From positions 372,001 to 436,000 of the forward strand of contig NZ_NEHW01000003.1 in NCBI RefSeq assembly GCF_002112505.1: DNA of 64,000 bases. Reading direction: 5' to 3'. A model generated the notes under the pieces. It was not told the origin of the DNA. It did not search any database and saw only the letters and a program-made list of their open reading frames with translations. The position numbers and the translations under genes were made by a program. How positions within the stretch are numbered: the first letter of the stretch is position 1; every line of letters starts with the position of its first letter. Below, in pieces: positions 45,340 through 54,668 of this stretch. The DNA is from Pseudomonas sp. R28(2017). Lineage in GTDB: Bacteria > Pseudomonadota > Gammaproteobacteria > Pseudomonadales > Pseudomonadaceae.

Positions 45340-46059
45340 ATGAGCACGACCTTGCTGGTTGTCGATGATGACGACGAGATCCGCGAACTTCTTTGCGATT
45401 ACCTCACCGATGCCGGCTATACCGTGCTGGCGGCAGCAGACGGTGAAGGCATGCGCGAACAGCTGGCCGCGAGCAAGGTCGACCTGGTGGTGCTCGACCT
45501 CATGCTGCCCGGCGAGGATGGCTTGAGCCTGTGCCGCCAGTTGCAGGCCACACCTGGCCTGGCGGTGATCATGCTGTCGGCCAAGGGCAGCACGCTGGAC
45601 CGCATCATCGGCCTGGAAGTGGGCGCGGATGACTACCTGGCCAAGCCGTTCGAACCCCGTGAGCTGATCGCCCGCATCAAGGCGGTGCTGCGCCGCCCGC
45701 AGCGCCTGGACAGCCCGGCGCAAGAGCCAGCCGCCGAAGCCCAGCGTTTTGCCGGCTTCAGCCTCGACCACGTCAAACGCCTGCTGACTCGCCCGGACGG
45801 CGAAACCCTCACCCTGCCGCGCTCCGATTACCGGGTGCTGCGTGAACTGCTGGAGGCCAACAACCGCGTGGTCTCCCGCGATCAGCTGACACGCAGTGCG
45901 TTTGGCCGCGATCACCACCCCGACGATCGCTCGGTGGACATGTGCATCAGCCGCCTGCGCCAGCAACTGCGCCGCGCGCCGGCCAGCGGCATACAGATCC
46001 TGACCATCCGCAACGAAGGCTACCTGCTGAGCATTGCCCGCGCCGAGGCAGACAGCTGA
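45340..46059 (+). CDS. OmpR-family response regulator
   Basis: A 239-residue regulator. The receiver has the acidic pair at D9-D12, phospho-acceptor Asp53 (VVLDLMLPGED) and the conserved Lys in LAKPFEPREL. The C-terminal winged helix spans about 140-235 (RSVDMCISRLRQQLR). The start at 45340 (MSTTLLVVDDDDE) is chosen over an extended frame. It is divergent from the siderophore receptor and followed after one base by its sensor kinase gene, so control of the receptor is plausible. Confidence 0.93.
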   Translation: MSTTLLVVDDDDEIRELLCDYLTDAGYTVLAAADGEGMREQLAASKVDLVVLDLMLPGEDGLSLCRQLQATPGLAVIMLSAKGSTLDRIIGLEVGADDYLAKPFEPRELIARIKAVLRRPQRLDSPAQEPAAEAQRFAGFSLDHVKRLLTRPDGETLTLPRSDYRVLRELLEANNRVVSRDQLTRSAFGRDHHPDDRSVDMCISRLRQQLRRAPASGIQILTIRNEGYLLSIARAEADS

Positions 46060-46060
46060 G

Positions 46061-47428
46061 ATGCGTTGGCTCCGTCGCCTGTGGCCACGCACGCTGTTTG
46101 GCCAGCTGCTGCTGATCATGGTCAGCGGCACGCTGGTGATCCAGTTGATGTCGAGCAGCATCTGGTTCGATGTGCGTTTCGCCCAGGTGCTCGAGGCACC
46201 GGTCCGGCTCATGGCCGCACGCAGCGCCCCGCTGATTGCCCAGGCCGATTGCCACACCGAGAACCTGCAGGTACCGGCGCACTATCAGCTGCGTTGTGCC
46301 GAGAGCGAACCTGCACAACCGGAGGACCAGCGGCGCGGGCGCCGGCGCGTCGAGCTGCTACTGCAACAGGCGCTCAAGTACGAACTGGGCCATGCGCAGG
46401 CGGTGCGCCTGCTGAAGGTGCAACTGACCGATGAACGGGGCCAGCCGATCGTCTGGCGCAGCCTGTTCGGCCTGCGCACTGCCCAGGCGCATATCCAGTT
46501 CGCCGTGCCGTTGCCCGATGGCCATTGGCTGAGCATCGACGGCCAGGAGCTGCAGGGCTGGAGCGGCGAATCGGCGTGGGTGCTGATCAGCGATTACCTG
46601 CTGCGGGTGTACGCGCTGCGCATCGTTGCCGTGCTGCTGGTCTGCCTGATCGCGGTGCGCCTGTGCCTGCGCCCGTTGCGGCGCCTGGCCGATGCGGCGC
46701 GCGGGCTGGGCAGCAACCTCGCGCAGCCACCGCTGGCCCTGGACGGCCCGGAGGAAGTCAGGCAGGCCGCACTCGCCTTCAATGCCATGCAGCAGCGCCT
46801 GATCGCCATGGTCAACGACAAGGCCTACTTCCTGGCCGCCGTGTCCCACGACCTGCGCACCCCGCTGACACGCATGCGCCTGCGCCTGGAGCGGCTGCCG
46901 GACGACGAGCAGCGCGAACGCCTGCGGCAGAACATCACCCAGATGGACAACATGGTTGGCCAGGTGCTCGACTACCTGCGTGCCGGCGAGCAGCAGAACC
47001 TTCAGCTGGTCGACCTCGACCGCCTGGTAGCGCGGCTGTGCGCCGACCTTGCCAGCAGCGCGGAGCCTTTGCCCGTACAGGGCAAGGGCGGCAGCCTGCG
47101 GGTCGATGCCTTGTTGCTGCAACGCTGCCTGCAGAACCTGGTGGTCAATGCCCTGCGTTATGCCAGGCAGGTGTCGGTGACACTGGAAACCGCCATCACT
47201 GGCGTGTACATCCACATCGACGACCGCGGCCCCGGTATCGCGCCTGGCCTGCTGGCCACCATCACCGACCCGTTCGTGCGTGGCGAAGGGTCACGCAACC
47301 AGGCGTCCGGGGGCTACGGCCTGGGGCTGAGCATTGCCCAGCGCATCGCCAGCAGCCATGGCGGCGAACTGCTGCTGCACAATCGCGAGGGCGGTGGTTT
47401 GCGCGTCAGTGTGTTGCTGCCCCGGTGA
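46061..47428 (+). CDS. sensor histidine kinase
   Basis: A 455-residue membrane kinase. It has two helices (about 12-34 and 183-203) enclosing a periplasmic domain of some 145 residues with two cysteines, a HAMP linker, phospho-acceptor His263 in AAVSHDLRTPLTRMR, and a HATPase_c domain (DDRGPGIAP, GGYGLGLSIAQRI). It begins one base after the response regulator stop. The signal sensed is unknown; the neighbouring TonB receptor suggests iron or siderophore stress. Confidence 0.93.
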   Translation: MRWLRRLWPRTLFGQLLLIMVSGTLVIQLMSSSIWFDVRFAQVLEAPVRLMAARSAPLIAQADCHTENLQVPAHYQLRCAESEPAQPEDQRRGRRRVELLLQQALKYELGHAQAVRLLKVQLTDERGQPIVWRSLFGLRTAQAHIQFAVPLPDGHWLSIDGQELQGWSGESAWVLISDYLLRVYALRIVAVLLVCLIAVRLCLRPLRRLADAARGLGSNLAQPPLALDGPEEVRQAALAFNAMQQRLIAMVNDKAYFLAAVSHDLRTPLTRMRLRLERLPDDEQRERLRQNITQMDNMVGQVLDYLRAGEQQNLQLVDLDRLVARLCADLASSAEPLPVQGKGGSLRVDALLLQRCLQNLVVNALRYARQVSVTLETAITGVYIHIDDRGPGIAPGLLATITDPFVRGEGSRNQASGGYGLGLSIAQRIASSHGGELLLHNREGGGLRVSVLLPR

Positions 47429-47532
47429 GCCAGCCCCCCTCGTTCGGGTAATAGTCTTTTACCAAAACCCCAGGTTTTCCCGCCCCGGGGTTTGCCTATC
47501 CTAGGCCGCGTCATCCAACCTGCGATGGACCC

Positions 47533-49203
47533 ATGAAAGATTCGCTTCCCAGCCGTTATGCCTGCCTGGCCCTGTGCCTGCTGTTCACCTTCGCCAGCAT
47601 CCCGTTCCTTGCCCAGCACAGTTGGCTCTGGCCGCTGACGGTGGTTGCCGCCCTGCTCAGCCTGGTCGGCCTCAACGACCTGCGCCAGAGCCACCACGCG
47701 GTGCGGCGCAACTACCCGATCCTGGGCAATATCCGCTACCTGATCGAAACCATCCGCCCTGAGATCCGCCAGTACCTGATCGAAGGTGACGACGACAAGC
47801 TGCCGTTCTCCCGTTCGCAGCGCTCGCTGGTGTATGCCCGGGCCAAGAACGAGAGCGCCGAGAAAGCCTTCGGCACGCTCAACGATGCCTACAAGCCGGG
47901 CTTCGAATTCATCAGCCACTCGATGTTGCCTGTCGCCACACCCGACCCGGCGTCGTTTCGCATTGCCATTGGCGGGCCGCAATGCCGCCTGCCCTACTCT
48001 GCGTCGATCTTCAACATCTCGGCCATGAGCTTTGGCGCGCTCAGCGCCAATGCGATTGCCGCGCTCAACCAGGGCGCACGCCTTGGCCGTTTCGCCCACG
48101 ACACGGGCGAAGGCAGCATCAGCCCTTACCACCGCGAGCATGGCGGCGACCTGATCTGGGAAATCGGCAGCGGCTACTTCGGTTGCCGCACCGAAGACGG
48201 CCGCTTCGACGCGCAACGCTTCGCCGAGCAGGCGCGCAGCCCGCAAGTGAAGATGATCGAACTCAAGCTCAGCCAGGGTGCCAAGCCCGGCCATGGCGGG
48301 ATTCTGCCGGCACACAAGGTCAGCCCTGAGATCGCCGCCACCCGCGGTGTGCGCGTGGGCGAGGACTGTATCTCGCCCGCCGCGCACAGCGCATTCCGCA
48401 CCCCGGTGGAGCTGCTGCACTTCATTGCCAGCCTGCGAGAGATGTCGGGCGGCAAGCCGGTGGGCTTCAAGTTCTGCCTGGGCCACCCGTGGGAATTCAT
48501 GGGCATCGCCAAGGCCATGCTGGTCACCGGCATCACCCCGGATTTCATCGTCGTCGACGGCAAGGAAGGCGGCACCGGCGCGGCACCTCGGGAGTTCAGC
48601 GACAACATGGGCGTGCCGATGCGCGAAGGCCTGATGTTCGTGCACAACACCCTGGTCGGCCTGAACCTGCGCTCGAGCATCCGCATCGGCGCGGCGGGCA
48701 AGATCGTCAGTGCCTTCGATATCGCCAGCGTGCTGGCCATCGGCGCCGACTGGGTCAACTCGGCACGCGGCTTCATGTTCGCCATCGGCTGCATCCAGTC
48801 GCAGAGCTGCCACACCAACAAGTGCCCGACCGGCGTCGCCACGCAAGACCCGTTGCGCCAGCGCGCCTTGGTCGTGCCCGACAAAGCCGAACGGGTGGCC
48901 AGCTTCCATCGCAACACGCTGCATGCCCTGGCCGAGATGCTCGCTGCCGCAGGCCTGGAACACCCCTCGGAGCTCAAGCCCAAGCACCTGGCGCGGCGTA
49001 TCAGCACCAGCCAGATCAGCCTGTTTTCCGACTTGCACCAGTTCCTCAAGCCTGGCGAATTGCTCAGTGGCTCGATTGAAAGCGAGTTCTATGCGCGGAT
49101 GTGGCGGATGGCGCGCAGTGACAGCTTTGCGCCGGAGACAGGGGAGGTACCGGCCACGCCGGCAGCGGCCAGCGTGCGCCGCAAACAAACAGCCCCGGCA
49201 TAG
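47533..49203 (+). CDS. FMN-binding glutamate synthase family protein
   Basis: A 556-residue protein with two N-terminal membrane helices (about 8-26 and 33-47), then a TIM-barrel domain like the central/FMN region of glutamate synthase. Motifs include GAKPGHGGILPAHKV, DGKEGGTGAAP and the Fe-S cysteine cluster CIQSQSCHTNKCPTGVATQ. It lacks the glutaminase domain of real GltB, so ammonia assimilation is not its likely job. The reaction is unknown; relatives are common membrane-tethered oxidoreductases. Confidence 0.88.
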   Translation: MKDSLPSRYACLALCLLFTFASIPFLAQHSWLWPLTVVAALLSLVGLNDLRQSHHAVRRNYPILGNIRYLIETIRPEIRQYLIEGDDDKLPFSRSQRSLVYARAKNESAEKAFGTLNDAYKPGFEFISHSMLPVATPDPASFRIAIGGPQCRLPYSASIFNISAMSFGALSANAIAALNQGARLGRFAHDTGEGSISPYHREHGGDLIWEIGSGYFGCRTEDGRFDAQRFAEQARSPQVKMIELKLSQGAKPGHGGILPAHKVSPEIAATRGVRVGEDCISPAAHSAFRTPVELLHFIASLREMSGGKPVGFKFCLGHPWEFMGIAKAMLVTGITPDFIVVDGKEGGTGAAPREFSDNMGVPMREGLMFVHNTLVGLNLRSSIRIGAAGKIVSAFDIASVLAIGADWVNSARGFMFAIGCIQSQSCHTNKCPTGVATQDPLRQRALVVPDKAERVASFHRNTLHALAEMLAAAGLEHPSELKPKHLARRISTSQISLFSDLHQFLKPGELLSGSIESEFYARMWRMARSDSFAPETGEVPATPAAASVRRKQTAPA

Positions 49204-49233
49204 GCCGGGGCTGCTCGCGACGCTCGGTCAGGA

Positions 49234-50553
49234 TCAGAAGATGCTGATCGGGTACTCGACGAATACGCGGACTTCGTTGCCGTCGTCGTTGTAGCCGTTC
49301 TGCTGTACAGCGTTGTTGGTGCGAACGAACGAGCTGCGCAGCTTGATCGACAGGTCCTTGGCCGGGCCGTCCTGAACGACGTAGCGGATCTGGTTGAAGA
49401 TCTCGCGTTCTTTACCTTCACCGAAGCCCTGCGGGTTATCGACGTTGCGGGTGTTGATGTTGTCACCCACCACGTAGGCCAGCTTGTAGGTCAGGCCCGG
49501 GATGCCGTAGGCGCCGAAGTCCAGGCCGTAGCCCAGCTGCCAGGAGCGCTCGTCTTCGGCGTTGAAGTCGGACCAGTAGGAGTTGGCCAGGTAGATGGTC
49601 GAGCCACCGTCACCCACGCCGCCTTCATTCTGGTACCAGCCGTAGTTGTAGCCGGTGCTGCCGGTGCTGCGCTGGTGCGCGATGGTGAACGAGTGCGCGC
49701 CGTAGGCGTAGGTCGCAGCGAGGCTCCAGATGGTGTTGGAATCGCCGTTGAGTTTGGCAGCCTGGACGAACTTGTTGTCGATGTCCGACTTGTAACCGTT
49801 GAAGTCCAGGGTCAGGGACTGGTCACTGGCGATCGGGAAGACGTAGTTCAGGCCCAGGTAGTGCTTCTTCATCACGTCTTCGTTGTCTGCGGTGTACAGC
49901 GAAGCGGTGAAGTTGTCGGTGAACTTGTAGCTGCCGCCGAGGACGTTGATCGACTTCAGGCCGCCACCGTCACGACGCTCGGCGCTCTTGCGCGCTTCCT
50001 GGGTGAAGCGGCCGGCGTTCAGCTCCAGGCCTGCGATCTCCTTGGAGGTGATCAGGGTGCCGGTGAAGCTTTCTGGCAGCAGGCGGGCGTCGTCGTATTG
50101 CAGCACTGGCAGGGCTGGCATCTGGTCACCGTACTTGAGCACGGTGTTGGAGATGCGGAACTTCACGGCTGCGCCGGCACGGGCGAGGTCGTGCGGGCCG
50201 CTGGCGTTGCCATCGGCATTCACGCTGTTGTGCGGCTTGAAGAAGTCGACACCGGCGCCACCGTTGTGGCCTTTGCCGCCGTCCAGACGCACGGCGTACA
50301 GGCCGAAGGCGTCGACACCGACACCGACGGTGCCCTGGGTGAAGCCAGAGGAGAAGTTGGCAATGGCTGCCTGACCCCATTCGATCTGGTCATCGGTACC
50401 GTGCTTCTTGTCACGGTTGATGTAGGCGTTGCGCAGAAGAACGTTGGCGTGGCTGTCCTCGAGGAAGCCCTTGCTGTCGGCCTGATCGTTGGCCTGGGCC
50501 TGGGTCGCGGCGATCATCGCCAGGGCGACCAGGCTGATCCTGGTTTTCAACAT
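49234..50553 (-). CDS. oprQ: OprD-family outer-membrane porin, probably OprQ
   Basis: A 439-residue channel for small substrates such as amino acids or organic acids. The signal peptide is residues 1-21 (ending ATQAQA). The OprD-family hallmarks are visible: an N-terminal GFLEDSHANVLLRNAY segment, repeated barrel strands, the LQYDDARLLPESFTGTLITS segment and a C-terminal aromatic end (EYPISIF). The sub-family name OprQ rests on my recollection of P. putida gene order (next to a glutamate-synthase-like gene and a siderophore receptor) and is less certain than the family. Confidence 0.85.
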   Translation of the reverse strand: MLKTRISLVALAMIAATQAQANDQADSKGFLEDSHANVLLRNAYINRDKKHGTDDQIEWGQAAIANFSSGFTQGTVGVGVDAFGLYAVRLDGGKGHNGGAGVDFFKPHNSVNADGNASGPHDLARAGAAVKFRISNTVLKYGDQMPALPVLQYDDARLLPESFTGTLITSKEIAGLELNAGRFTQEARKSAERRDGGGLKSINVLGGSYKFTDNFTASLYTADNEDVMKKHYLGLNYVFPIASDQSLTLDFNGYKSDIDNKFVQAAKLNGDSNTIWSLAATYAYGAHSFTIAHQRSTGSTGYNYGWYQNEGGVGDGGSTIYLANSYWSDFNAEDERSWQLGYGLDFGAYGIPGLTYKLAYVVGDNINTRNVDNPQGFGEGKEREIFNQIRYVVQDGPAKDLSIKLRSSFVRTNNAVQQNGYNDDGNEVRVFVEYPISIF

Positions 50554-50648
50554 GTTGTTTTCCTTATTTCTAAATCAAAAACGCTTTGCACAATTACGCC
50601 AGGAACCAACGCCCCTTCGTAGGTTCGACGCTATGCGGATCCGAACTG

Positions 50649-50681
50649 AAAGGCCCGCCAATCGTTGTGTGGCGGGCCTTT
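50649..50681. terminator. terminator-like hairpin in the porin leader region
   Basis: AAAGGCCCGCCA and TGGCGGGCCTTT pair perfectly around a 9-base loop. It lies about 95 bases upstream of the porin start with no gene ending nearby. Confidence 0.5.
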
Positions 50682-50903
50682 CGCAGCAGCATGGCCAGGG
50701 GTGGCCAGCAAGCGTTGGCCGAATCCTAGCCCTGCGCGATTACAAATGTCAAAAAATCGTGAATTGCAGGTCGATATAACCAATTTCGCAGTAATGGCTG
50801 GTGCATTTTCATATGACTTGAGGCAATCGGCAGGCATTTTGTCTTTTGTGGGATTGTTCGGCAGCAACCCGTGGCAAAAGCCTAATTTACAAACTGACAC
50901 ATA

Positions 50904-50923
50904 TGTAAAGACAAGTCTTTACA
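50904..50923. promoter_or_regulatory. palindromic operator upstream of the TonB receptor
   Basis: TGTAAAGAC-AA-GTCTTTACA has 9-bp perfect arms around two bases, 76 bases before the receptor ATG. The symmetry and AT-rich arms suggest a dimeric regulator site. Confidence 0.5.
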
Positions 50924-50998
50924 AACACCCAAGCGACAGCAAATAACAAGCATTACCATTCGCGCCTGTTTTTCATTTACCTCAGTCCGGATGTTCTG

Positions 50999-53101
50999 AT
51001 GCTTGCCCCCAACCGCCTGCCCTCATTTGGCCTTGGCCTGTCACTGTTGATCAGCGCCAGCCTGGCCAGCGCCTCCAGCACCACCCTGCCCGAACTCTCG
51101 GTAACTGCCGAGAGTGAACGCGAAGAAGACAACCCCCAGGTCAAGGAGGTCAGCACCGCGACCCGTACGTCGACGCCGGTGCGCTATGTGCCGCAAGCCA
51201 TCGACTCGGTAAAGACCTCCAACGTACTGGACTACGGCAGCAATACCCTGGGCGAGGCGCTGGAAGGCATTCCCAACGTCAGCAGCGGTGCCGATACGCG
51301 CTTCGACAGCGTACGTATTCGCGGCTTCGAGGCGAGCAACGACTTTTACCTGGACGGCATCCGCGACGACAGCCAGTACATTCGCGACCTGCATAACATC
51401 GAGCGGGTCGAAGTGCTCAAAGGCCCGGCAGCCGTGCTTTATGGCCGTGGCAGCCAAGGTGGCATCGTCAACCGGGTAAGCAAGGCGCCAGAGCGTGGCC
51501 GGCGCTCGTCGATCGAGGCCCAGGGCGGCAGTGAAGACCTGCGCAGCCTGTATGCCGACCTCAGTGCCGACCCCAGCGACAGCCTCAGCCTGCGCCTGAA
51601 CATGGGCAACCAGGACAACAACAGTTTCCGCGACGGCATCGACGGTAGCCGGCAACTGTTCGCGCCGTCCATGAGCTGGCAGCTTTCACCCGACCTCAAC
51701 TGGCTGGTGCAGTACGAGTACAGCCGCTACAACCGCACGCCTGACCGGGGCATTCCCGGTGTCGACGGGCGCCCGGCGGATGTCGGCCGCAGCACCACCT
51801 TCGGCGACACCCAGCGCGACTACATCGACGACCGTGCGCAATCGTTGCGCTCTCGCCTGAACTACCAGCTCGACGAAACCTGGCAATTGCGCCACACCCT
51901 CGGCCTGTTCACGCTCGACAGCCAGTTCGACAACACCTACGTCACGGGCTACAACGCCCGCAACAAGACGGTTACCCGCCAGCGTTGGCAGCAAGACCTG
52001 ACCACCCGCAACCTGTTCAACAACCTGGAAGCCGAAGGTGATTTCGCCACCCTTGGCCTGGAACACAAGCTGTTGATCGGGCTGGAGTTCGGCAATCAGC
52101 GCCGTGACCCGACGCTGTATACCGCCGCGCCGGTCGCGGCCGGTGGCAGCCCGGTACCCAGCCTGGATGTCTACCACCCCGACCGCAGCCTGCAGCACAA
52201 CGGCCGCATGCTGGTGTCCAGCGACAACCACACCGTGGTCGACAGCCGCGGGCTGTACCTGCAAGACCAGATCCGCCTGAACGACCAATGGCAATTGCTG
52301 GCCGGGGTGCGTTTCGACCAGTTCGAGGTAGAGACCACGAACAAGGTCCGCAACCTTTCCGAGAAACAGGACAGCAACACCACCAGCCCGCGCCTTGGCG
52401 TGATCTACACCCCCTGGCGCGACCATTCCTTCTATGCGTCGTGGAGCAAGACATTCTCGCCGGTCGGCGGTGGCCTGATCGGCATCACCCCAGGCGCGCC
52501 GGGCAACACCAACGACACCAGCCCGGAGCTGACCCGGCAGAAGGAGATCGGGGTGAAAAGCGACTGGCTGGACGAACGCCTGAGCACCACCCTCGCCATT
52601 TATGAACTGGAGCTCTACAACCGCCGCACGCGCGACCCGAACAACCCGGAGATCACCCTGCTCAGCGGCCTGCAACGCTCACGCGGCATCGAACTGACGG
52701 CCACCGGCAACATTGTCGGCAACTGGTACGTCCGTGGCGGCATCGGTTTGCAGGACGCCACCATCGTCAAAGACAACAATGGCCTGGAAGGCAATCGCAT
52801 CAACGATGTGGCAAAACGCAACGCCAGCCTGTTCGTGACCTGGAAACCAGAACTGGGCTGGTACGCCGAGTCCGGCCTGACGCTGGTCGGAGAACGCTAC
52901 GCCGATAACCAGAACACCACGGTTTTGCCAGGCTATGGCCGTTGGGACGCGCTGGCAGGGTTCCGCACCCATGACTGGGATATGCGGGCAGCGCTGAGCA
53001 ACATCACCGACAAGACCTACTACAGCTCGGCGACCAGTGCCGCGCAGATCCAGGTCGGTGACCCGCGCAGCCTGGTGGTGACCGGTACTTACCGTTTCTG
53101 A
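50999..53101 (+). CDS. TonB-dependent siderophore receptor (Fiu/FhuA-like)
   Basis: A 700-residue outer-membrane receptor. The signal peptide ends near residue 25 (ASLASASS) and the TonB box is LPELSVTAE. The plug domain contains YVPQAIDSVKTSNVLDYG and FDSVRIRGFEASNDFYLDGIRD, and the barrel ends in Phe (LVVTGTYRF). No STN domain is present. The pattern fits receptors for catecholate siderophores or monomeric degradation products, but the substrate cannot be read from sequence. A palindrome and a weak Fur-like site lie upstream. Confidence 0.92.
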   Translation: MLAPNRLPSFGLGLSLLISASLASASSTTLPELSVTAESEREEDNPQVKEVSTATRTSTPVRYVPQAIDSVKTSNVLDYGSNTLGEALEGIPNVSSGADTRFDSVRIRGFEASNDFYLDGIRDDSQYIRDLHNIERVEVLKGPAAVLYGRGSQGGIVNRVSKAPERGRRSSIEAQGGSEDLRSLYADLSADPSDSLSLRLNMGNQDNNSFRDGIDGSRQLFAPSMSWQLSPDLNWLVQYEYSRYNRTPDRGIPGVDGRPADVGRSTTFGDTQRDYIDDRAQSLRSRLNYQLDETWQLRHTLGLFTLDSQFDNTYVTGYNARNKTVTRQRWQQDLTTRNLFNNLEAEGDFATLGLEHKLLIGLEFGNQRRDPTLYTAAPVAAGGSPVPSLDVYHPDRSLQHNGRMLVSSDNHTVVDSRGLYLQDQIRLNDQWQLLAGVRFDQFEVETTNKVRNLSEKQDSNTTSPRLGVIYTPWRDHSFYASWSKTFSPVGGGLIGITPGAPGNTNDTSPELTRQKEIGVKSDWLDERLSTTLAIYELELYNRRTRDPNNPEITLLSGLQRSRGIELTATGNIVGNWYVRGGIGLQDATIVKDNNGLEGNRINDVAKRNASLFVTWKPELGWYAESGLTLVGERYADNQNTTVLPGYGRWDALAGFRTHDWDMRAALSNITDKTYYSSATSAAQIQVGDPRSLVVTGTYRF

Positions 53102-53125
53102 CCCGCTTTTGCACCTTGCTCAAAC

Positions 53126-53157
53126 GAAAACGCCACCGCAAGTGCGGTGGCGTTCTT
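53126..53157. terminator. terminator after the TonB receptor
   Basis: AACGCCACCGC-AAGT-GCGGTGGCGTT is a strong stem with an A-run before it and T-rich sequence after it, 25 bases beyond the receptor stop. Confidence 0.85.
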
Positions 53158-53180
53158 CATGGGGCGGGCTCCTGCCCTGG

Positions 53181-53378
53181 TCAGTGCCAGACCCCCAGCA
53201 GCGCATCCAGCTCAGCATCGCTGATCAGCCCTTGAGGATAGCGGCCGTCAAGCAGACGTCGTGGGTCGGTCGTCCTGACCCGATTGCCTCCATGGTGTTT
53301 CAACCACTGCGCCAGAATCTTGAGCGAATGATGATTGACTGCCGATGGGCGCAAAGCCGTCTCACTTGCTGCGTTCAT
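53181..53378 (-). CDS. small hypothetical protein
   Basis: A 65-residue basic protein (MNAASETALRPSAVNHHSLK...) ending ELDALLGVWH. GGGAG lies 11 bases before ATG 53378; GTG 53384 is an alternative start with 5-base spacing. The sequence is soluble, with a His/Arg-rich middle (HHGGNRVRTTDPRRLLDGR). I do not recognise it. It sits between two terminators, which supports a separate transcript. Confidence 0.5.
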   Translation of the reverse strand: MNAASETALRPSAVNHHSLKILAQWLKHHGGNRVRTTDPRRLLDGRYPQGLISDAELDALLGVWH

Positions 53379-53517
53379 GTCCACACGTACTCCCTGGGCC
53401 CGTGAGCGGCTAATTTACGTTGTGATTGTTACAGTACCGAGAGCCCGGCCTGCCTGGTTAACTCCCTGAAAACAATACAAAACGTATGCCATCGGGCCTT
53501 CCGGATATCGCCGGAGC

Positions 53518-53552
53518 AAAAAAAAGCCCGTCATCTGACGGGCTTCTTCGTG
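53518..53552. terminator. terminator of the agmatine deiminase gene
   Basis: AAGCCCGTCA-TC-TGACGGGCTT has a long A-run on its left, which is the T-run for the minus-strand gene. It lies 10 bases beyond the aguA stop. Confidence 0.85.
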
Positions 53553-53561
53553 GGGCAGTGA

Positions 53562-54668
53562 TCAGCGCTTGACCGGTGCCGGCTGCTGCTGGGTCAGGCA
53601 GTGGATGTTGCCACCGCCGAGCAGCAGTTCACGCCCCGGGATCATCACCACTTCGTGGTCCGGGAAGACTTTGGCAAGAATCGCTCTGGCCTGCGCATCT
53701 GCCGGGTCGTCGAAGCTCGGCGCGATGATGCCGCCATTGACGATCAGGAAGTTCACGTACGAACCGGCCAGGCGCACCGACGGGTCGCGCTCCTGGCTGC
53801 CGGCCACCTGGTCGACACCGGCGCATTCTGCTTCAGTGGCGAACAGCGGGCCGGGGATCGGCATCTTGTGCACCACAAACTCGCGGCCTTTGGCGTCACG
53901 GGTGTTTTTCAGCACCTCGTAGGCCGCATGGCAACGGGCATAGTTGGGGTCGTTGGAATCATCGGTCCAGGCCAGTAACACTTCGCCCGGGCTGACGTAA
54001 CAGCAGAAGTTGTCGACGTGGCCGTCGGTTTCGTCGTTGTACAGGCCTTCGGGCAACCAGACGATGGTTTCCACCGCCAGCTGCTCGCGCAGGATCTCTT
54101 CGATCTGCTCGCGGTTCAGGTGCGGGTTGCGGTTGCGGTTGAGCAGGCACTCTTCGGTGGTGATCAGGGTGCCTTCGCCATCGACATGGATCGAACCGCC
54201 CTCGAGCACGAAGCCTTCGGTGTGGTAGCGCTGGCAGCGCTCCATTTCCAGTACCTTGGCCGCCAGTTCTTCATCCCGGTTCCACGGCGCATACAGGCCA
54301 CCGTCGAAGCCGCCCCAGGCATTGAAGCCCCAGTCCACGCCACGTACCTCGCCGTGGTCGTTGATCACGAAGGTCGGGCCGGTGTCCCGCACCCAGGCGT
54401 CGTCGTTGCTGATTTCCACCACCCGAATGTTCGGCAGGTCCAGCTGGCGACGGGCGTTTTCGTACTGGCCGGCGGAAACCGCCACGGTTACCGGCTCGAA
54501 GCGGGCGATGGCCTTGGCCAGGGTGACATGCGCCGCCTGGGCTGGTTTGCCGCCCAGGCGCCAGTTGTCCGAACGCTCCGGCCAGACCATCCAGACCTGG
54601 GTTTGCGCAGCCCATTCGGCGGGCATGTGGAAACCGTCGGCGCGGGGGGTGGAGTTGAGGGTCTTCAT
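53562..54668 (-). CDS. aguA: agmatine deiminase
   Basis: Converts agmatine to N-carbamoylputrescine and ammonia in the arginine-decarboxylase route to putrescine. The 368-residue beta/alpha propeller protein has [10 protein letters not shown], the [11 protein letters not shown] motif with the catalytic His and Asp, and the nucleophile Cys in [13 protein letters not shown] near residue 357. The start at 54668 gives [20 protein letters not shown]-carbamoylputrescine amidase (aguB) is not adjacent. A paired palindromic site lies 100-180 bases upstream. Confidence 0.95.
   Translation of the reverse strand: MKTLNSTPRADGFHMPAEWAAQTQVWMVWPERSDNWRLGGKPAQAAHVTLAKAIARFEPVTVAVSAGQYENARRQLDLPNIRVVEISNDDAWVRDTGPTFVINDHGEVRGVDWGFNAWGGFDGGLYAPWNRDEELAAKVLEMERCQRYHTEGFVLEGGSIHVDGEGTLITTEECLLNRNRNPHLNREQIEEILREQLAVETIVWLPEGLYNDETDGHVDNFCCYVSPGEVLLAWTDDSNDPNYARCHAAYEVLKNTRDAKGREFVVHKMPIPGPLFATEAECAGVDQVAGSQERDPSVRLAGSYVNFLIVNGGIIAPSFDDPADAQARAILAKVFPDHEVVMIPGRELLLGGGNIHCLTQQQPAPVKR

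Larger units (their letters stand above)
50554..50998. other. divergent regulatory region between the porin and the TonB receptor
   Basis: Contains a perfect 12-bp hairpin at 50649-50681, a 20-base near-perfect palindrome at 50904-50923, and just before the receptor start an AT-rich stretch (about 50941-50961) that loosely resembles a Fur box. No gene is visible. Confidence 0.55.

Noticed and set aside
47314-49188. 624-codon minus-strand open frame
   Set aside because: Shadow of the glutamate-synthase-family gene on the opposite strand.
50941-50961. Fur box before the second TonB receptor
   Set aside because: The match to the Fur consensus is only loose by eye; kept as a remark, not as a feature.
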